Source: Coniella vitis (Eukaryota; Ascomycota; Sordariomycetes; Diaporthales; Schizoparmaceae). From it: a stretch of DNA of 64,000 bases. Position numbers and translations under genes: made by a program. The notes beneath the pieces are model-generated. The model had not been told where the DNA came from. It worked only from the letters and a program-made list of their open reading frames with translations, and searched no databases. Each line of letters opens with the position of its first letter. The first letter of the stretch is position 1. The stretch lies in contig WUJK01000006.1 of assembly GCA_011317545.1 (NCBI GenBank), forward strand, positions 1,302,001 to 1,366,000, written 5' to 3'. This document shows positions 24,345 through 37,149 of the stretch, piece by piece.

Positions 24345-26091
24345 CTACGAAGTATGCTGCCCGGACTGAATGTCCTGTGACAGTCGTTGTTTTTCAGCCT
24401 TGTCTTGGCTGCACCAGCGGCTCACCAATCGTTCTAGTGTGTCAACGGCCCTGACCAGCCTTCCCAAAGACAGTCCCGACAGCTCTGCTACCTTTTTGTA
24501 AAAAGCGCTGGCCGCTTCGGGCAATTCTTCAACAGAGCGATAGACTGTATGATCATCACCAGCTCTCAGAACCCACCCATCAGTTGTGGGTGCCACCGGT
24601 TCTATAAAACCCTGCGCTACCTGCAGCCTCTCATCGATTTGACTCTCCGTTAGGCTCTTTCTTGACGACTGCTTCGGTCTTTGCGAGATTGGAAATAGCT
24701 CTCGTAATTCCTGCGTCTCCCTCCTAGGCTTAATCCGCGTCTCTTCGTACCAGTCGAGGTAGTGATCAATCTTTGCATCGCTCAAAGTCCAAACATCCTC
24801 AGCGTTGAGTTTATTGATATCGCGTCTCTCCAATCTCTCCTCCTCAGGGTCTCTCATCAATTCTCGCCATTTGGACCAGTCGAGTCGTAAAGATGATGGA
24901 TCACGATAATTCAGTGGACGCCTGGACTTGCCGTCGAAGGGATAAAGCAGCTTAGTTGTGAATACAACACTGGCAGCCAAGAGAATGTCTGGATGATCTA
25001 GTAGTTTGTATCGTTGCTTTTCCATGTTGAAAGTAAGATCGAGGTTCAAAATTCGAGACATTGCCCGTGCATGAACATAGACTTCGGCTACACTCACTTG
25101 TCAGTAAAGGAACAGAAAAGTTGAGATGTGAGATATGCGTCCAACTTACCAGGCAAGGCCAATTCCCTCAAATAGTGGAATAACAACAATGGTGTGTTCA
25201 GTGGCGGAAACGTCATGCCAAAGTTCAAGTGATACTCCAGTACTAGCTCCAAGATCTCCTGATGCAGCTCTCCTCCGCGGAACGAGGTATGCTTCACCGT
25301 CAGCGCTCTGCGGTATGAGCCTGGCAGCTGATCGATCATTGCCTCTGGAATGGCATCGATAGCCTCAAGAAAGGGTAATTGATCATCCTTCGCCCACCCA
25401 TAGATTTGTCCCACCCTTACAGGCAGACTCAGTGACAAGCATCCGAGATAGCACAGAGCTAGGCAATGGAACAGCCCCGGTAAATTCCAATCCTGCCCAG
25501 GCTCACTCGTCCAGCTCTTGGCCCTGCTCGCAGTCGTTCGTGTTGTAGCCGTACTCGCATCGCTCTCACTCCCAGCCTGGGACGAGAATAGCTCGCCATC
25601 GGTTCCCGATTCCATGTCGAGGTCGCTCTCCTCCGCAACAGCGGCTCTCTTGAGGCCGGCAAAATTTCGAATTCTCAAATCCCATAGGTCGCGAACCACT
25701 GTTTCCAGCTCGGCTGGGAGCCGACGATCATTCACCAGCCACCATATTTGGCGGCGTAAAACCAGCTGCAGACACTCGAGATAGAGTTCTCGCGCTTCAG
25801 TGCCTGATAAGTGGCGCGTAGCCTTTTCCTTGACTTCGCGCTTTTTGCGAGACACGCGACCTCTCTGGCCAAAATTGTCATCTTCGTCATTGTCTACCTC
25901 GACAAAACCCTGATTTAGGTCAAAGTCAGTACATTGGCAATTAAACGCGATGGCACAAGGTAACTCACTTCTATGCGGTGACCGTTCTCGCAGAATCTGA
26001 AGCCGCTCTCTGCATACCATTTCCTTGCACGACATTGATCACAGTGTTCACCCCGGGGGAAGCGATGGGTCTCTTTCCGGCGACTCGACAT
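24345..26091 (-). CDS. rrn7: RNA polymerase I initiation factor Rrn7 (TAF1B/TFIIB-like)
   Basis: Exons 26091-25969, 25909-25150 and 25096-24345, 544 residues. Rrn7 is the TFIIB-related subunit of the Pol I core factor that loads polymerase I on rDNA promoters. The N-terminus carries the expected zinc ribbon (CDQC at 17-20, then FCENGH around 34-38), followed by an acidic linker and the reader-like segment, then a helix-rich cyclin-fold region ('EARELYLECLQLVLRRQIWWLV', 'LFHCLALCYLGCLSL', 'VHARAMSRILNLDLTF'). Residues around 340-420 (DILLAASVVFTTKLLYPFDG) match the second cyclin fold. The second intron (25149-25097) is short but has good GT-AG signals. Length agrees with other fungal Rrn7 proteins. 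Confidence 0.88.
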
Positions 26092-26813
26092 GGCGGTGGC
26101 TTATGTATGGGTCTCTGAAATAGTAGAAACAATGGTTTGTTTGGTGGTGAGGGAAAGCTTTTGATATAATCTGACAATTGAGAGAAGAGTCAGCAGACTG
26201 TCTACTCGACCTAGGCCAAGGAGCTGTGTGGCTCAAAAGCAAGGTTGTTATGCTCGGGTACACCCGCTGCTACTGCCCATATTATGTCAAGCGATGCGAG
26301 CTGCTTCTTTTGAGATTTGTATATCTACCATTTCCCTCTCGTTTATACACGTACTACACACTCAGAATCGACATACCATCCTAGATATCCAAGTGGCCAG
26401 TCAAGATTTGGGTGTCTACGATGTGTACCTGCATCTTATAGGTTATCAAATTCGTGGTAGACTTTCGTACGGGTGCAGCGGCCCTGATTGGGGCCTGCAA
26501 ATCACGAGCAGGCAGAAAATGCAGGAACAAGAACAGCAAGATGAATTTAGCCAAATATTATGTTGTCGGCGATGAAATGAAATTTTCATTTAGCGCGACA
26601 GGTCGCTTGTCGCCTTCACACCATCTTGGTGTTGACGATGTGGTCAGATAGTATCATGAAGTCCGTCACCCGTAAAACTGTATGCGGCGGGTCAAACTAT
26701 AAGTCCCACTGAGATTCTCTTTGACATATTTATGTGTCAATTGACGAGTATCAGCCGCAAAGACGCCATTGTTCAAAACATCGCCGCATTCTTCTCCAGA
26801 GATTTTATTGCAT
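26092..26813. other. intergenic, RRN7 to eIF5A
   Basis: 722 bases containing the RRN7 promoter and the eIF5A 3' untranslated region. No gene seen; no half-site of the palindrome is present. Confidence 0.5.
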
Positions 26814-27675
26814 TTACTGCTTGGCAGCCTCCTTGGCCTCAACGGCAGCCTCCTCACCCATGGCAGTCAGGATGACAACGTCTGTGGGAAAAGAAGATTA
26901 CAGTTAGTTGCAGTGCAATCTAGCGAAGCTTACGCAGAATTGACTCACTGGTGTCCTTCTCCTCCTCCTTGAACAGACGGTTGATCTTCTCACCAACCTC
27001 ACCATCAGGAACCTTGACATCGTCCTTGGTGTCACCGTCGTCGGTCATGAGGGAAAGGAAACCGTCGTCGGAGATGTCAAGCTGCAAACATTGTGTCAGT
27101 TGCATCTAAGTCCGAGCCCGAGGATTGAGCACGAGATTTTAGCGGAGGACTTACGAGCTGGTACTCGCGGCGAGAAACGTTGGGGACGTCCATGTTGTGG
27201 GTGGAAGGGCAAAGTTCCTCGAGCTTCTTGCCGGTGAAGATGTCGATAGCGACCAAGTGGACCTTGGCGTGACCGTGCTTGCCGGTCTTGGAGGTGGACA
27301 TGTCGACAATCTTGCAAGGACGGCCCTTGATAACGACGAAACCGTTCTTGCGCAGAGCAGAGCACTGCATGGGGAAGGTGGCGGAGGCACCAGCATCTCC
27401 CTGGGCCTCAACCTCGAAGGCGTGGTCTCCCTGGAATTGTGAAGTTTTGTTAGCATCTCCTGCTGGAGAATGGCATTGTGACAGACTCGAACAAGGCACA
27501 TCGTGGCCAGACAGCATCACACCGCATCGCAATTGCGCCGTGCTGTCGCCGTGAGTACGGTGCCGCGCCGTTGCAGTGCGGGGTGCGATTTTGCGCTGGC
27601 CACAACAAGGGAACCGAGCCTTCAGGAGATCAATTAGGTGTATTGGACGGTACCTACGTGCTGCTCTTCGGCCAT
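26814..27675 (-). CDS. translation factor eIF5A
   Basis: Exons 27675-27658, 27430-27155, 27081-26949 and 26881-26814, 164 residues. eIF5A promotes elongation through stalling motifs and termination, and needs hypusine. The conserved loop STSKTGKHGHAKVH is present, and its Lys57 is the residue modified to hypusine by comparison with yeast Lys51. The N-terminal SH3-like domain (residues 20-90) and the C-terminal OB fold are complete, ending in a run rich in Glu, Ala and Lys. The first exon codes for only six residues (MAEEQH) and is followed by a 227-base intron, long for this region. The gene for the enzyme finishing the modification starts 1305 bases away on the other strand. Confidence 0.95.
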
Positions 27676-28980
27676 TTTGAAGGAGTTGGAAGCGAAGGAT
27701 AATGCGGTGTGAGAAGTGGAGGGTGACTGGAGGTGAGAGAGTGCCAAAGAGCGTCTCCAAAGGAAAGAAAATGGGGGTTTTGTGGTTGGGCGAGGTGTTT
27801 GTTGTAGTAGAGAATTTTCGACGGGGTGGGTTTGAGGGGCGAACAGAGGTCGGGCCTGGGGTGGTTCATATTTGCGAGCACGGGCGGGGCTAGGTTGTTT
27901 TTACAGGGCCACCGGTTTTGCAAGCAGCTAATTGGCCCTACCCGGCGCTGACTGTTCCGTTCGAGGGAAAGTCCCTCTGCCAGCCAGCACAGCCAGCACA
28001 GCTACTGCACTACCACTCACTGTCTGTTGTTCAGCAACATGCCGGTTGGTTGGTCCAGATACCTCTTGCGGTACTATGTCTCTAGAAAAGATATTGTACA
28101 TAGTACTACAATGGTCCTCAGTTCGTAAACTGCGGTTACTATGGAATTGTACATAGTACTTGCTTCTGGACAACCACTAATGGCAGGCCGGGCTCGGTGC
28201 CTACTCGTAGACTGGCTGACTGAGCAGCATGCAATTGACAATTGTTCATTGTACATAGTACAAGCGAGGGCTCCGCCCTTTGGAATTGATACCGAGTCTT
28301 GGAGATTGCAGGCTGACATGCCTTGAGCATCGTTAGACATGTTTCAATCGCACTTCAGCAGGCCAGGAACCACCTCGTGCTTTATTGCTGCCTCAAATCT
28401 CCCGATGTTAGCAACTTCGCTCTACTACTGTAAATCGAGGCGCGAGCACGTGATCCTTTCGCGGCTGTACCATGGACAGGCCTACTATGTACATTGTTTA
28501 CACTGCGCGCCAGACTCTTGATCTCGTCTCTAGCGTTACTCCTGTGTTCTGATACTGTTCTTATTATTAGTTCTACAGGGACTGTTGCCTCTTGTGTGGG
28601 CCCAAAAAAAAGACACACTTGCCGCCTGATGAATTTTTTTCGTGACCGCCGAGTTTCCTAGCGATTGGTACAGATATACTTGCTCGTAAGTACCGCTTAT
28701 AGCAGGTACGCCCGGGGTCTGGGCCTGTCACTTTCAAATGCATGGCCCCGCCATGACCCTGTCAGACTTATAGCAGTGCCCCTCCAAAATAATTCCCAAA
28801 GACCAGCAAACTGATCGATAAGATTTTCTGCGGTGCCGCCGACAAGCGTACCCGACGCCGCCTTCCACAGCTTTGACACTTCTGTCTGCCTCTCTAATCC
28901 AGCACTGTCTTTCATCAGGCTGTGTTCGAGCCAGCGCCAGTCTTTTTGCGCGGAAGAAAACGACCTTGCCAATCGACAAT
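27676..28980. promoter_or_regulatory. shared upstream region of eIF5A and deoxyhypusine hydroxylase
   Basis: 1305 bases between two divergent start codons. Five ACATAGTA/TACTATGT half-sites lie in 420 bases (28072, 28098, 28151, 28253, 28483), and the three central ones share the longer form TTGTACATAGTAC or ATTGTACATAGTAC. No coding region is convincing in between. Whether it acts as one bidirectional promoter is an inference. Confidence 0.6.
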
Positions 28981-30005
28981 ATGTCTTCCACCGTTCAGAG
29001 CCTGCGCGAGTCGCTGTGCTCGGAATCTACGCCACTTTCAGTCCGGTTTCGCGCCCTCTTTTCACTGAAGCATTTGGCTTGCCAGTCCCAGGATGCTAAT
29101 GCCGAGGCTGCCATCGACGCCATTTCCGCCGCCTTTGCGACTCCATCCGCTTTGTTGAAGCATGAATTGGCCTATTGCCTTGGGCAGACCCGGAATATCT
29201 ATTCTGTGCCTGCTTTGCGAAAGTGCTTGGCTGATTTACACGAAGATCCCATGTGTCGCCATGAGGCTGCAGAAGCTCTCGGTGCGATTGGACACGACAG
29301 TCAATTAGACATTCTTTGCGAGTATAGAGACCGCGCTGGCGAAAATGTGGCAGTCAAGGAAACCTGCGAGATCGCAATCGACAGAATCGAGTGGGAGAAC
29401 TCGGAGCAGAGGAAGCAAGAAAAGCTGCGCGCAAGGTGAGAACAAAGCTCTGCACCTCCTCCATCGCCCCTTGTCTATACCTAACATATATGTCTAGTGA
29501 CTTCGCCTCTATCGACCCTGCTCCCCCGATGCCTGAATCCCAAAAGACCGTCGAAGAGCTCGGAAACGAGTTAATGAATACTTCCCTCCCTCTCTTCGTT
29601 CGTTACCGTGCCATGTTTGCCCTGCGCGACCTGGCATCTCCTCCTGATTTGCCCACCGCTGTCCCTGCCGTCCACGCCCTGGCACGCGGTTTCGAGGACT
29701 CGTCTGACCTCTTCCGTCACGAAATCGCGTTCGTATTCGGCCAGCTGTCGCACCCTGCTTCGATTCCTGCCCTTACATCTGCACTGAGCAACCTAGAGGA
29801 GGCCAGTATGGTGAGACATGAGGCCGCCGAGGCGCTCGGTAGCCTTGGAGAGGAAGATGGAGTCGAGGATATTCTGAAGAAGTTTCTCAAGGACCACGAT
29901 CAGGTTGTCCGCGAGAGTGTCGTAGTCGCATTGGACATGGCTGAATTCGAACGGGGTGAGCAGAAGGAGTATGCGTTGATTCCTGAAGCTGCCACCGCAG
30001 CTTAG
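28981..30005 (+). CDS. lia1: deoxyhypusine hydroxylase (HEAT-repeat iron enzyme)
   Basis: Exons 28981-29435 and 29498-30005, 320 residues. The enzyme hydroxylates deoxyhypusine on eIF5A to give hypusine. The two halves are internal duplicates of four HEAT-like repeats each. The four His-Glu pairs that hold the di-iron centre are all present: H61-E62, H94-E95 in the first half (KHELAYCLGQ, RHEAAEALGA) and H225-E226, H258-E259 in the second (RHEIAFVFGQ, RHEAAEALGS). The single intron lies between the halves, in the linker. Length fits the family (about 300-340). The neighbouring divergent gene encodes its only known substrate. Confidence 0.95.
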
Positions 30006-30370
30006 AGATTCAAAGTGGTATCCTTTAGTTTTGATAGGGCTAAAGAGATGCTGGCGCATTGAGACTATGCTGCAGGTATTTGAGCATTAAACACCCCACA
30101 TTGCGTGTATGTTGGTAAACACAATTTTCCTGTATGCAGGCACAGAGATGGCGTTGAGGGTCTGGAAAAGGATTGCTGTTTATGGGTATCGTTGCTCAAT
30201 TGCTTAGAAATGCTACATTATTAACGGATGACCTCGGTGAAGAGCAACATGGTGTGGTTGTCATCATGTGTCTAATGATCGCGAACTCACCTTGTGCATG
30301 AGAATTGCTAACTGAAATTCAGCTGTTCCATACTATGAAAAGATTTGCACCATAAAACAGAATTTTGACT
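30006..30370. other. convergent 3' spacer, DOHH / RPA12
   Basis: 365 AT-rich bases between two stop codons. No feature seen. Confidence 0.5.
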
Positions 30371-30857
30371 TTAGTTGTTCTCGCTCCATCTGTATGTCAT
30401 TAGTATAGCGGTTCCAACAACACTATGCTTATGCGGGATATTGGTCTTACTTGTGGCCACAGTCGCATGTGAAGAAGATAGTTGAGCCTTCATCTGCACT
30501 TCGAAGCTGTACAGCCGAGAACCGAACCTCTGTTCGTTCGCACTTGGGGCAGATCTGGTTAGTCGTTGCCTCAGTATTCACCTCGTGCCGTTTGACTGTC
30601 TGGACAGTGGACAGCTTCTGGCGCAAGAACGAGGGGAAGTCTGAGGGCTTCGACTTGGTGATAATAGTGCTTGCGGCAGCATCTGATTGCATTGTTAGAA
30701 TACGTATATTTTTGTGATCCTTCACAAGAGACTCTCACTAACCTTGATTTTCGGCGCCGCAACACTCGCACTGCAAGATGTTCTTTGAGCTGCCTTTTGA
30801 AGAGGGCAGCAGATTACCGCAGTCGGTGCAGAAGACAAGTGACCCGATAGTGGCCAT
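30371..30857 (-). CDS. rpa12: RNA polymerase I subunit A12.2
   Basis: Exons 30857-30743, 30682-30451 and 30389-30371, 121 residues. The subunit takes part in RNA cleavage and termination by polymerase I. It has the N-terminal zinc ribbon (FCTDCGNLL then CECCG) and the TFIIS-like C-terminal ribbon (CPKC ... FFTCDCGHKW) with the acidic hairpin SADEG that reaches the active site. The third exon is 19 bases and adds WSENN. The second donor is written as AA|GTAAGA, so if the intron stays in, translation stops at once with ...CGHK, losing the last five residues. The gene is divergent from SCC2. Confidence 0.93.
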
Positions 30858-31393
30858 GATGTGCGTGGTGGTTTCTAGTTGAAATAATAATGGAAGATTT
30901 CTTTCTTCTCTTGTCGAATGAGATGGGGTTGATTGATGTGCAGCCGTATAAGAAAAAATCGCCAAATATTTTTCTTCAGGGATTGAATCTGGGGAAAGGC
31001 CTCTGCCATCACAAGCCAAACCTGATGAGGAAACCAAGCTGGTTTGGGCCCACTTGAAAGGTACCCACTCGGCAGGCAGGCGGACAGGGGTTCTTTCCCT
31101 AACTAACCATCAACCTGCATCAGAGGTTCTCGTCGCAGGCTTGTGAACGACGCTTCCTTTGGGTCGTCATCCGACGTGAACCACGGTTGCAAGAGCTTCA
31201 TCGCCAGTGTCTGATCGCGCCACTGTGGTCGAATCCTGCGGCACCCTCTTACCTCCTCCTTATTTCCCCAAGGGCCATCCCTCGTCGAGCCGACCACATT
31301 ATATTACTTGGCATTCTACGCGACTTGTCTCTCGCCTGGGACCATCCGATCACTCTTCATGGCTGCTTCTCCTGGACTCGCCTGAGATTTGCA
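30858..31393. promoter_or_regulatory. divergent promoter region, RPA12 / SCC2
   Basis: 536 bases between opposite start codons. No half-site of the palindrome and no other gene is seen. In-frame codons exist upstream of the chosen SCC2 ATG (back to 31187), but they lack support. Confidence 0.55.
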
Positions 31394-34300
31394 ATGGCGC
31401 ACCCGAACCCCGACGCCTTCGATGATGTGCAGAACGCTACGATGGCTTCTGCACATCCACCAGCACAACAAGCGATGTTTTCTCGACCATTCACCCTCCG
31501 TGAAGCTCTTCCTTATTCGCCGTTTACTTCTGTCATTCCTTTTGAGTCCGGTGAGAATTATTCTTCAAGTTCAAGTGTTGGGACTACGACTGATTGCAAC
31601 CATTCGGAATATAAGATATAATACCTACACCCAGCTTAGGACCTGGACCTTCATCCTCGAATGCCGTTGGCATTGTGCCCCGTCATGACTTCGATAATCT
31701 CAACAAGGAAGCTGCGAACCAATCCTCGACCTCGCGCCGTCTAGAACAGAGCCTGGAACATGTCCAAAACCTGCTCAATCCGACAAGGCTCACGCAAATG
31801 TATGGTTAGAAGGATCACTTGTTCTGGTGCATTCGTTAACGCGGTAACAGCCATTTCAAAGCGGGCGCAAAGGTCGCCAGCACGAGCATATCTTCCAACG
31901 TACTTGCTGTGCATCTCTCTCCGTTTTCCAAGATGGTCCTGGATAGGACATCGGTTCCATATCGCTTTTCAAGTCCAGACCATTTGAATGCCTCGTCTTC
32001 CGCCAATGCCCCTACCGCGGACAAAAGCCCTGCTTTTTCGAAACCACAAACGAAATCTACCAAGGTAGAGCGAGCCAAGACTACGAAAGCGCATATGCCT
32101 GATGCTCGGTCACCAGACCGCAACGAGCCCAAATTTGCGGTCTTTATACCTACCAAAAAACAATATGAAGCAGCAGCAGCAGCAGCAGCAGCAGTAGCAG
32201 CCACCGCTGACCCTGTTGCTCCAGTGGCTCCGAATTTTACTCAAATTAGCAATCCGGTGATCTCCACTCCTCTTCCTCCTCCAGAAAAGCTCGCTCCGGC
32301 CATGATTCCAGATTCTATACCAGAAGAAGCTGAAAAAATCACGCCTCAACCTGAAATTGCGAACCACGCGGCTAGTCAGGCACTGCAGAAATCGATGGCC
32401 ATTTCCATTGAACTCACTCCTGGTCCGGCTTTCAACAAGAGCGAATATGAGGTGGTTACAGATGAAGTGGACGAACCAGCCAATCTGTCGAGCAGAAAGA
32501 GAAAGCTGGACGAGTTCGATGAGAGTCAGGTTGTCTACCATGACCAGAAGCAGAAGGCCAACAATGCATTATATTCTCTTCGTCGTTGCCTTGTTGAGAT
32601 ATTCGAAGCAGAAGACAATGTTGCTGCCACACTGTCCGGATCCAATCCTCTTGTTTTTTTAAATTCACAGCAAGAGCCAACCATGACCGCAACGGCCCAT
32701 CAAAAAGTCCAACCACTTTTGCAGAATGCAATCGCACTCAATTGCTTCATGCATGTACCGGTCGAAAATCTCCTACGCGTTCAGTGCCTTAGCGATAACG
32801 CGCTCACACAAGTGCAAGACCAAGACATCAGGGTTGACGATGGCTGGACTGACGCCGACGCCCAATCGTGGGCTCAACAACTGACCGAAGTGGACACCGC
32901 TCTTAGAGCGGCAAGAACAGCACTTAGGATCATGTCCGCTGGCAGAGAGGACAAACAGCTATACTCGGAAGATCTTATACAGAATTGCCTGCGGCTCTTC
33001 AGAGATGTCACTGATGGCATCGTGGTGCCTCTGACCGAAAAAGTCCGTCGTTACGGTTTGTCCAAGGACGAGAAACATGGCGACAAGACTAAGAAGGATA
33101 GCAAAAGTCTCTTTGACTCACTGATAACGCACAAGAAGGTAGCCAGCTCCGTGTTTACCAGTTTTACACGGCTCTACTCAGTCTTTACGACACTCGTCTC
33201 CAACGTTGACCTGTCTGAATCGGTGGTCACAGCGTTGGAGACCATATCTTCGAATTTGATTTTCGTGGAGAATGCCTCGAACGAACGCGACTCTGTCGTC
33301 GGAACTCAAAAATTTGACGCTGTTCGTTTGGTTGCGATGGAAATGCTCTCTCAGATCTTTTTGAAAAACCCACAAAGCCGCCTTGGCATCATGGACGACA
33401 TTCTTCTTCAGCTGGAGAAGATTCCTCAGGCAAAGCAGAAGGCCAGACAGTTTAAGTTAAGCGACGGCAGAAGCATACAGCCCGTGTCAGCCTTAATCCT
33501 CCGTCTAGTACAAACTAGCGCTGGAAAGGCGTCTGACATCAAGAGCGCCCAGAGTAGGCTGTTACAATCACTTGAAGTCAACGAGGGTATGGAGAACGGG
33601 GACTCTCGCCACCTGCCTATCGTCAAGGGTTCCTCATTCGAAGACGAGGAGAGAGCTGCTGAGCAGAATGGCCGTGCTATATCTGAACTTCAAGTTGCAG
33701 CCTCATCACTTGCTGGCACTACCAGAGACAATGCGGCTCATGTCATTGGCTTCATGGTGGGACGTGCGATAAAATCCACCAAAACAGGCGAGTCTCCTTT
33801 TCGGCGAATTCTGGAGAACTTTCTCGAAGATCTCACCGCTTGTTTGGAGTCTCCTGATTGGCCCGCATCCGAGTTGCTGCTTCGGCTTCTGATGGCATCG
33901 ATGATGAGCCTTGTTGATGGAGAACGAACCGCTGCTCCAGCGAAGAACATGGCGCTTGAAATTCTTGGTTCAATGGGAGCTGCAATTTCGAGACTGAGAT
34001 CCCTTGTGAGACGGACCGTCAATACAATAGAGACAGGTGAAAGAACCGAACTCGCAATTTATCTCTCAGATCTCGCAAATGCCGCACTCGACCTCAGATC
34101 ACGACCAGAGCAGATGGTGTCTTGGTCTGGCCCTTACAGAGCGAGTCTCGAATACCTCGACCAACGCTGTTCAGAAGACCCACATCTTACCAGCGCCGTG
34201 TCTTATCTCACTACTGACTGGGCTTGCAAAGTTGGCATTGCCTTTGATGTCGTCCAAGATCTGGAAGAAGATGAGAATCGTGACCGAGAGTTTGGCAGGC

Positions 34301-37149
34301 TTGCATATCGCTTGCGCATGATGATCGACGATCGGCGCTGGCTTTCCAGTGAATACAGTTTTGCGGCAGTCTCTTCCTCACTGGCCAAGCTGTCATACCA
34401 CGTCATTATTATTCGTTCTCAATTCTGTGAAGCCTACCGGCACATTCTTAACCTCCTCCTGCGATTCATGACAATCGACCAGGCAACAGTGCGCAGCAAG
34501 AGTTTAAAGAGTGTCAATGATGTTTTGGAGACGGATCCCACCATACTGGACGGAGACTCGACATTCATGCAGCTTATCGTTCAATGCACGACGGACAGCT
34601 CTCCTCAAGTTCGAGATTCAGCTCTTGGTCTTATTGGTAAATGCATAGGCATGAGGCCGACTCTTGAAAAAGACATGATCCAGACCGTAATTGAACGTTT
34701 CAGTGATGCCGGTGTGGGAGTGCGAAAACGCGCTCTGAAGCTTGCACGGGATATCTATTTGCGTAATGCTGATAGAGGCGTGCGAAGCAAAATTGCAAAC
34801 GGACTTCTGCATCGTGTGCAAGACCCCGACGAAGGCGTTCGTGATGTCGCGCGACAAATGATTGAAGAAATTTGGATCACGCCATATTACTCATCTGATG
34901 TCTCGGCGAGCTTCAAGACGGCCATTGCAGATCATGTCGCACTGATGATACAGACCATCAAACATGGCATGGCAGTGAACATCCTTGATAAGGTCTTCCA
35001 AACCATGCTCGGCTCGAAAGAAGTCAACTTCAAAGTTGGCCAGCTGCTTGTAGCGAGTATGTTCGATTTTATCGACAATCCGGAGTCCCAAGATCCCACT
35101 CTACCTTCCGGACGCGACGCGTTGGATCTGCTGGTTGTTTTTGCCAAGGCAGAGCCAAAGTTGTTTACGTTTGAACAAATCAAACTGCTGCAGCCCAAAG
35201 TCGCGAGTATTGCTAGCGGTGACCTGGCAGCATCAAGAGCTGTCATGGTGATATATCGACGTGTTCTCCCCCAATTGTCTAGAGTTCACGACCAATTTCT
35301 AACAGAAATCCGAGCGGCTCTTCTGCCTGTTGTGGCCAAACTCACTAGAGCTCTGCTGGACGACGTGTTTGCGTGCTTATGGATTATCAGCGGAATACTA
35401 GGAAGCAAGGATCACCTCATCAAGTTGCACATTTCCGTCTTAAAGGGTCTACAAAAAGTTCGAACCATGGCTAGAAACGATTCCTTAGGAGATCAAGGCG
35501 TCAGGATGTTCAAGACGTACTCTCTACTAGCTGGAATGATGGGACATCATTGCGATTTCGAGGACAGATTTGACATCTACCAAAAAGAAGTCCCTGGTTT
35601 CAAGGGCTCCTCAGTGTCGAAGCTAATGGTGGATTTGATGATTCCATTTGCTCAGCCGGTGCACCCTCTGGACGTGCGAAGAAACGCCCTCGATGCTGTT
35701 GGCCTCATCTGTCAGTCATGGCCGCGCAACTTTGTTTCCGCCAATGTTTACACAACTTTCCAGCAAGTCTTTGATGAGCAATTACCGGAACTGGAATTCA
35801 TGATATTGAATTCTCTGAAAGGATTCCTATATACCGAAGAGAGAAGATCAGAGGAATCCAATTCTGAAGCCAAGGTTCCCGAGGAGCAGGACCTAAAGCG
35901 AAACCTCAAAGTGATGGGAGGGACAAGTTATGATGACGTGTCAAGTGCTACCACCCAACGGTTTCTCAAGGAGATTACGAGGATTGCGTTGGCCTCTCAA
36001 AACGAACACGCACTGCAAGCTGTCGAGGTTTTGGCCAGCATCAATCGCCAGGGTCTGGTCCATCCTAAGGAAACAGGTGTCACGATGATTACTCTGGAGA
36101 CCTCATCCGTCGCTCAAATATCGGAGATTGCTTTTGCCGAACACCGGGCCCTGCACGACAAACACGAGACAGTGTTGGAGAGAGAATATGTGAAGGCTAT
36201 TCAATCGGCATTTGCGTATCAGCGAGATATAGTCCGCGATCCAAGAGGTGCTACAGTGGAGCCCTTTACTGCCAAATTGCACATGATGATGGAGGTACTG
36301 AAATCGAGCAAACCGAAGAATCGGATCAAGTTTCTCGACAAGCTATGTAATCAAATCGATTTCGAGCCCAGCAAGCTTGACACGTTTGGCATCATACCCA
36401 GTCACGTACAATTCTCCCAGTTCGTCATCGAGAATCTAGCATTCTTCGATTACGTATCAGTCAACGAGTTGCTAAATACTGTGACCACCATGGAGAAACT
36501 CGTCACTAGTACTGGAGCCAGCGTGGCTCAGGCTATCGAAGCTGAGATCTTCCAGGTCACAATGGATGCTATTGCAAACACTTCAACACCTGGCTTGGAT
36601 GGACGAGACGGCCCCGTTTTTGTTCCAGCTCCACTCCCACCATCAATCGATCATCGTCGTCTTCGACAGCTTACTGCCGGGTCCATGATTCTCCAAGCCG
36701 TCTGGGAAGCACGTACTTACCTTCGCCGACAGTACAATTTGGGGACGGGTCGGCGTGATGGCAAATCCAAGGCAGCAGCCAAGGAGAAAGAAGCTCAGAA
36801 GCCTGTCAAAGTGGCAACGGTGAGCGGAGAAAAGTTTTGGGAGGACATAACTGCGGTCATGGCTGCTTTGTCTTCGCAAGACCGTATGATGGCGCAGTGC
36901 CGGTCATTTGTCGACCTACTCAATGTGGATCGAGAGTTTAAGGTGGTTGATGAGGAGGATGCTGACGGCGAAGAACTCGGCACTCCTAGTGGTGATGAGG
37001 ATGACGAGGCCGGAGATCGGGGCCGCAAGCGCAAACTGAATTCAACGCCGCGCAAGAAGCGCCCTCGTTCATCCTCGCAGCCGCGGAAGCGCGGACGGCC
37101 GCGCAAGAACTTCCAGCTTGAGGAGGACGATGACGTGGACTTTTTCTGA
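31394..37149 (+). CDS. scc2: cohesin loader Scc2/Mis4 (NIPBL)
   Basis: Exons 31394-31550, 31640-31799 and 31851-37149, 1871 residues. Scc2 with Scc4 loads cohesin and drives loop extrusion. The first 300 residues are disordered, contain an Ala run from (GCA)n at about 32167-32205, and should hold the Scc4-binding segment. The rest is a HEAT-repeat solenoid; clear parts are 'SSPQVRDSALGLIGKCI' and 'DAGVGVRKRALKLARDIYLR' (about 1070-1120), the cohesin-loader HEAT element, and the conserved C-terminal domain beginning near LDVRRNALDAVGLICQSWP. The tail is acidic then basic (RKRKL, KKRPR, RKRGRPRKN), probably nuclear localisation and DNA-contact sequence. The second-exon acceptor at TTAG was chosen because the nearer CAG gives an immediate stop. 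Confidence 0.93.
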
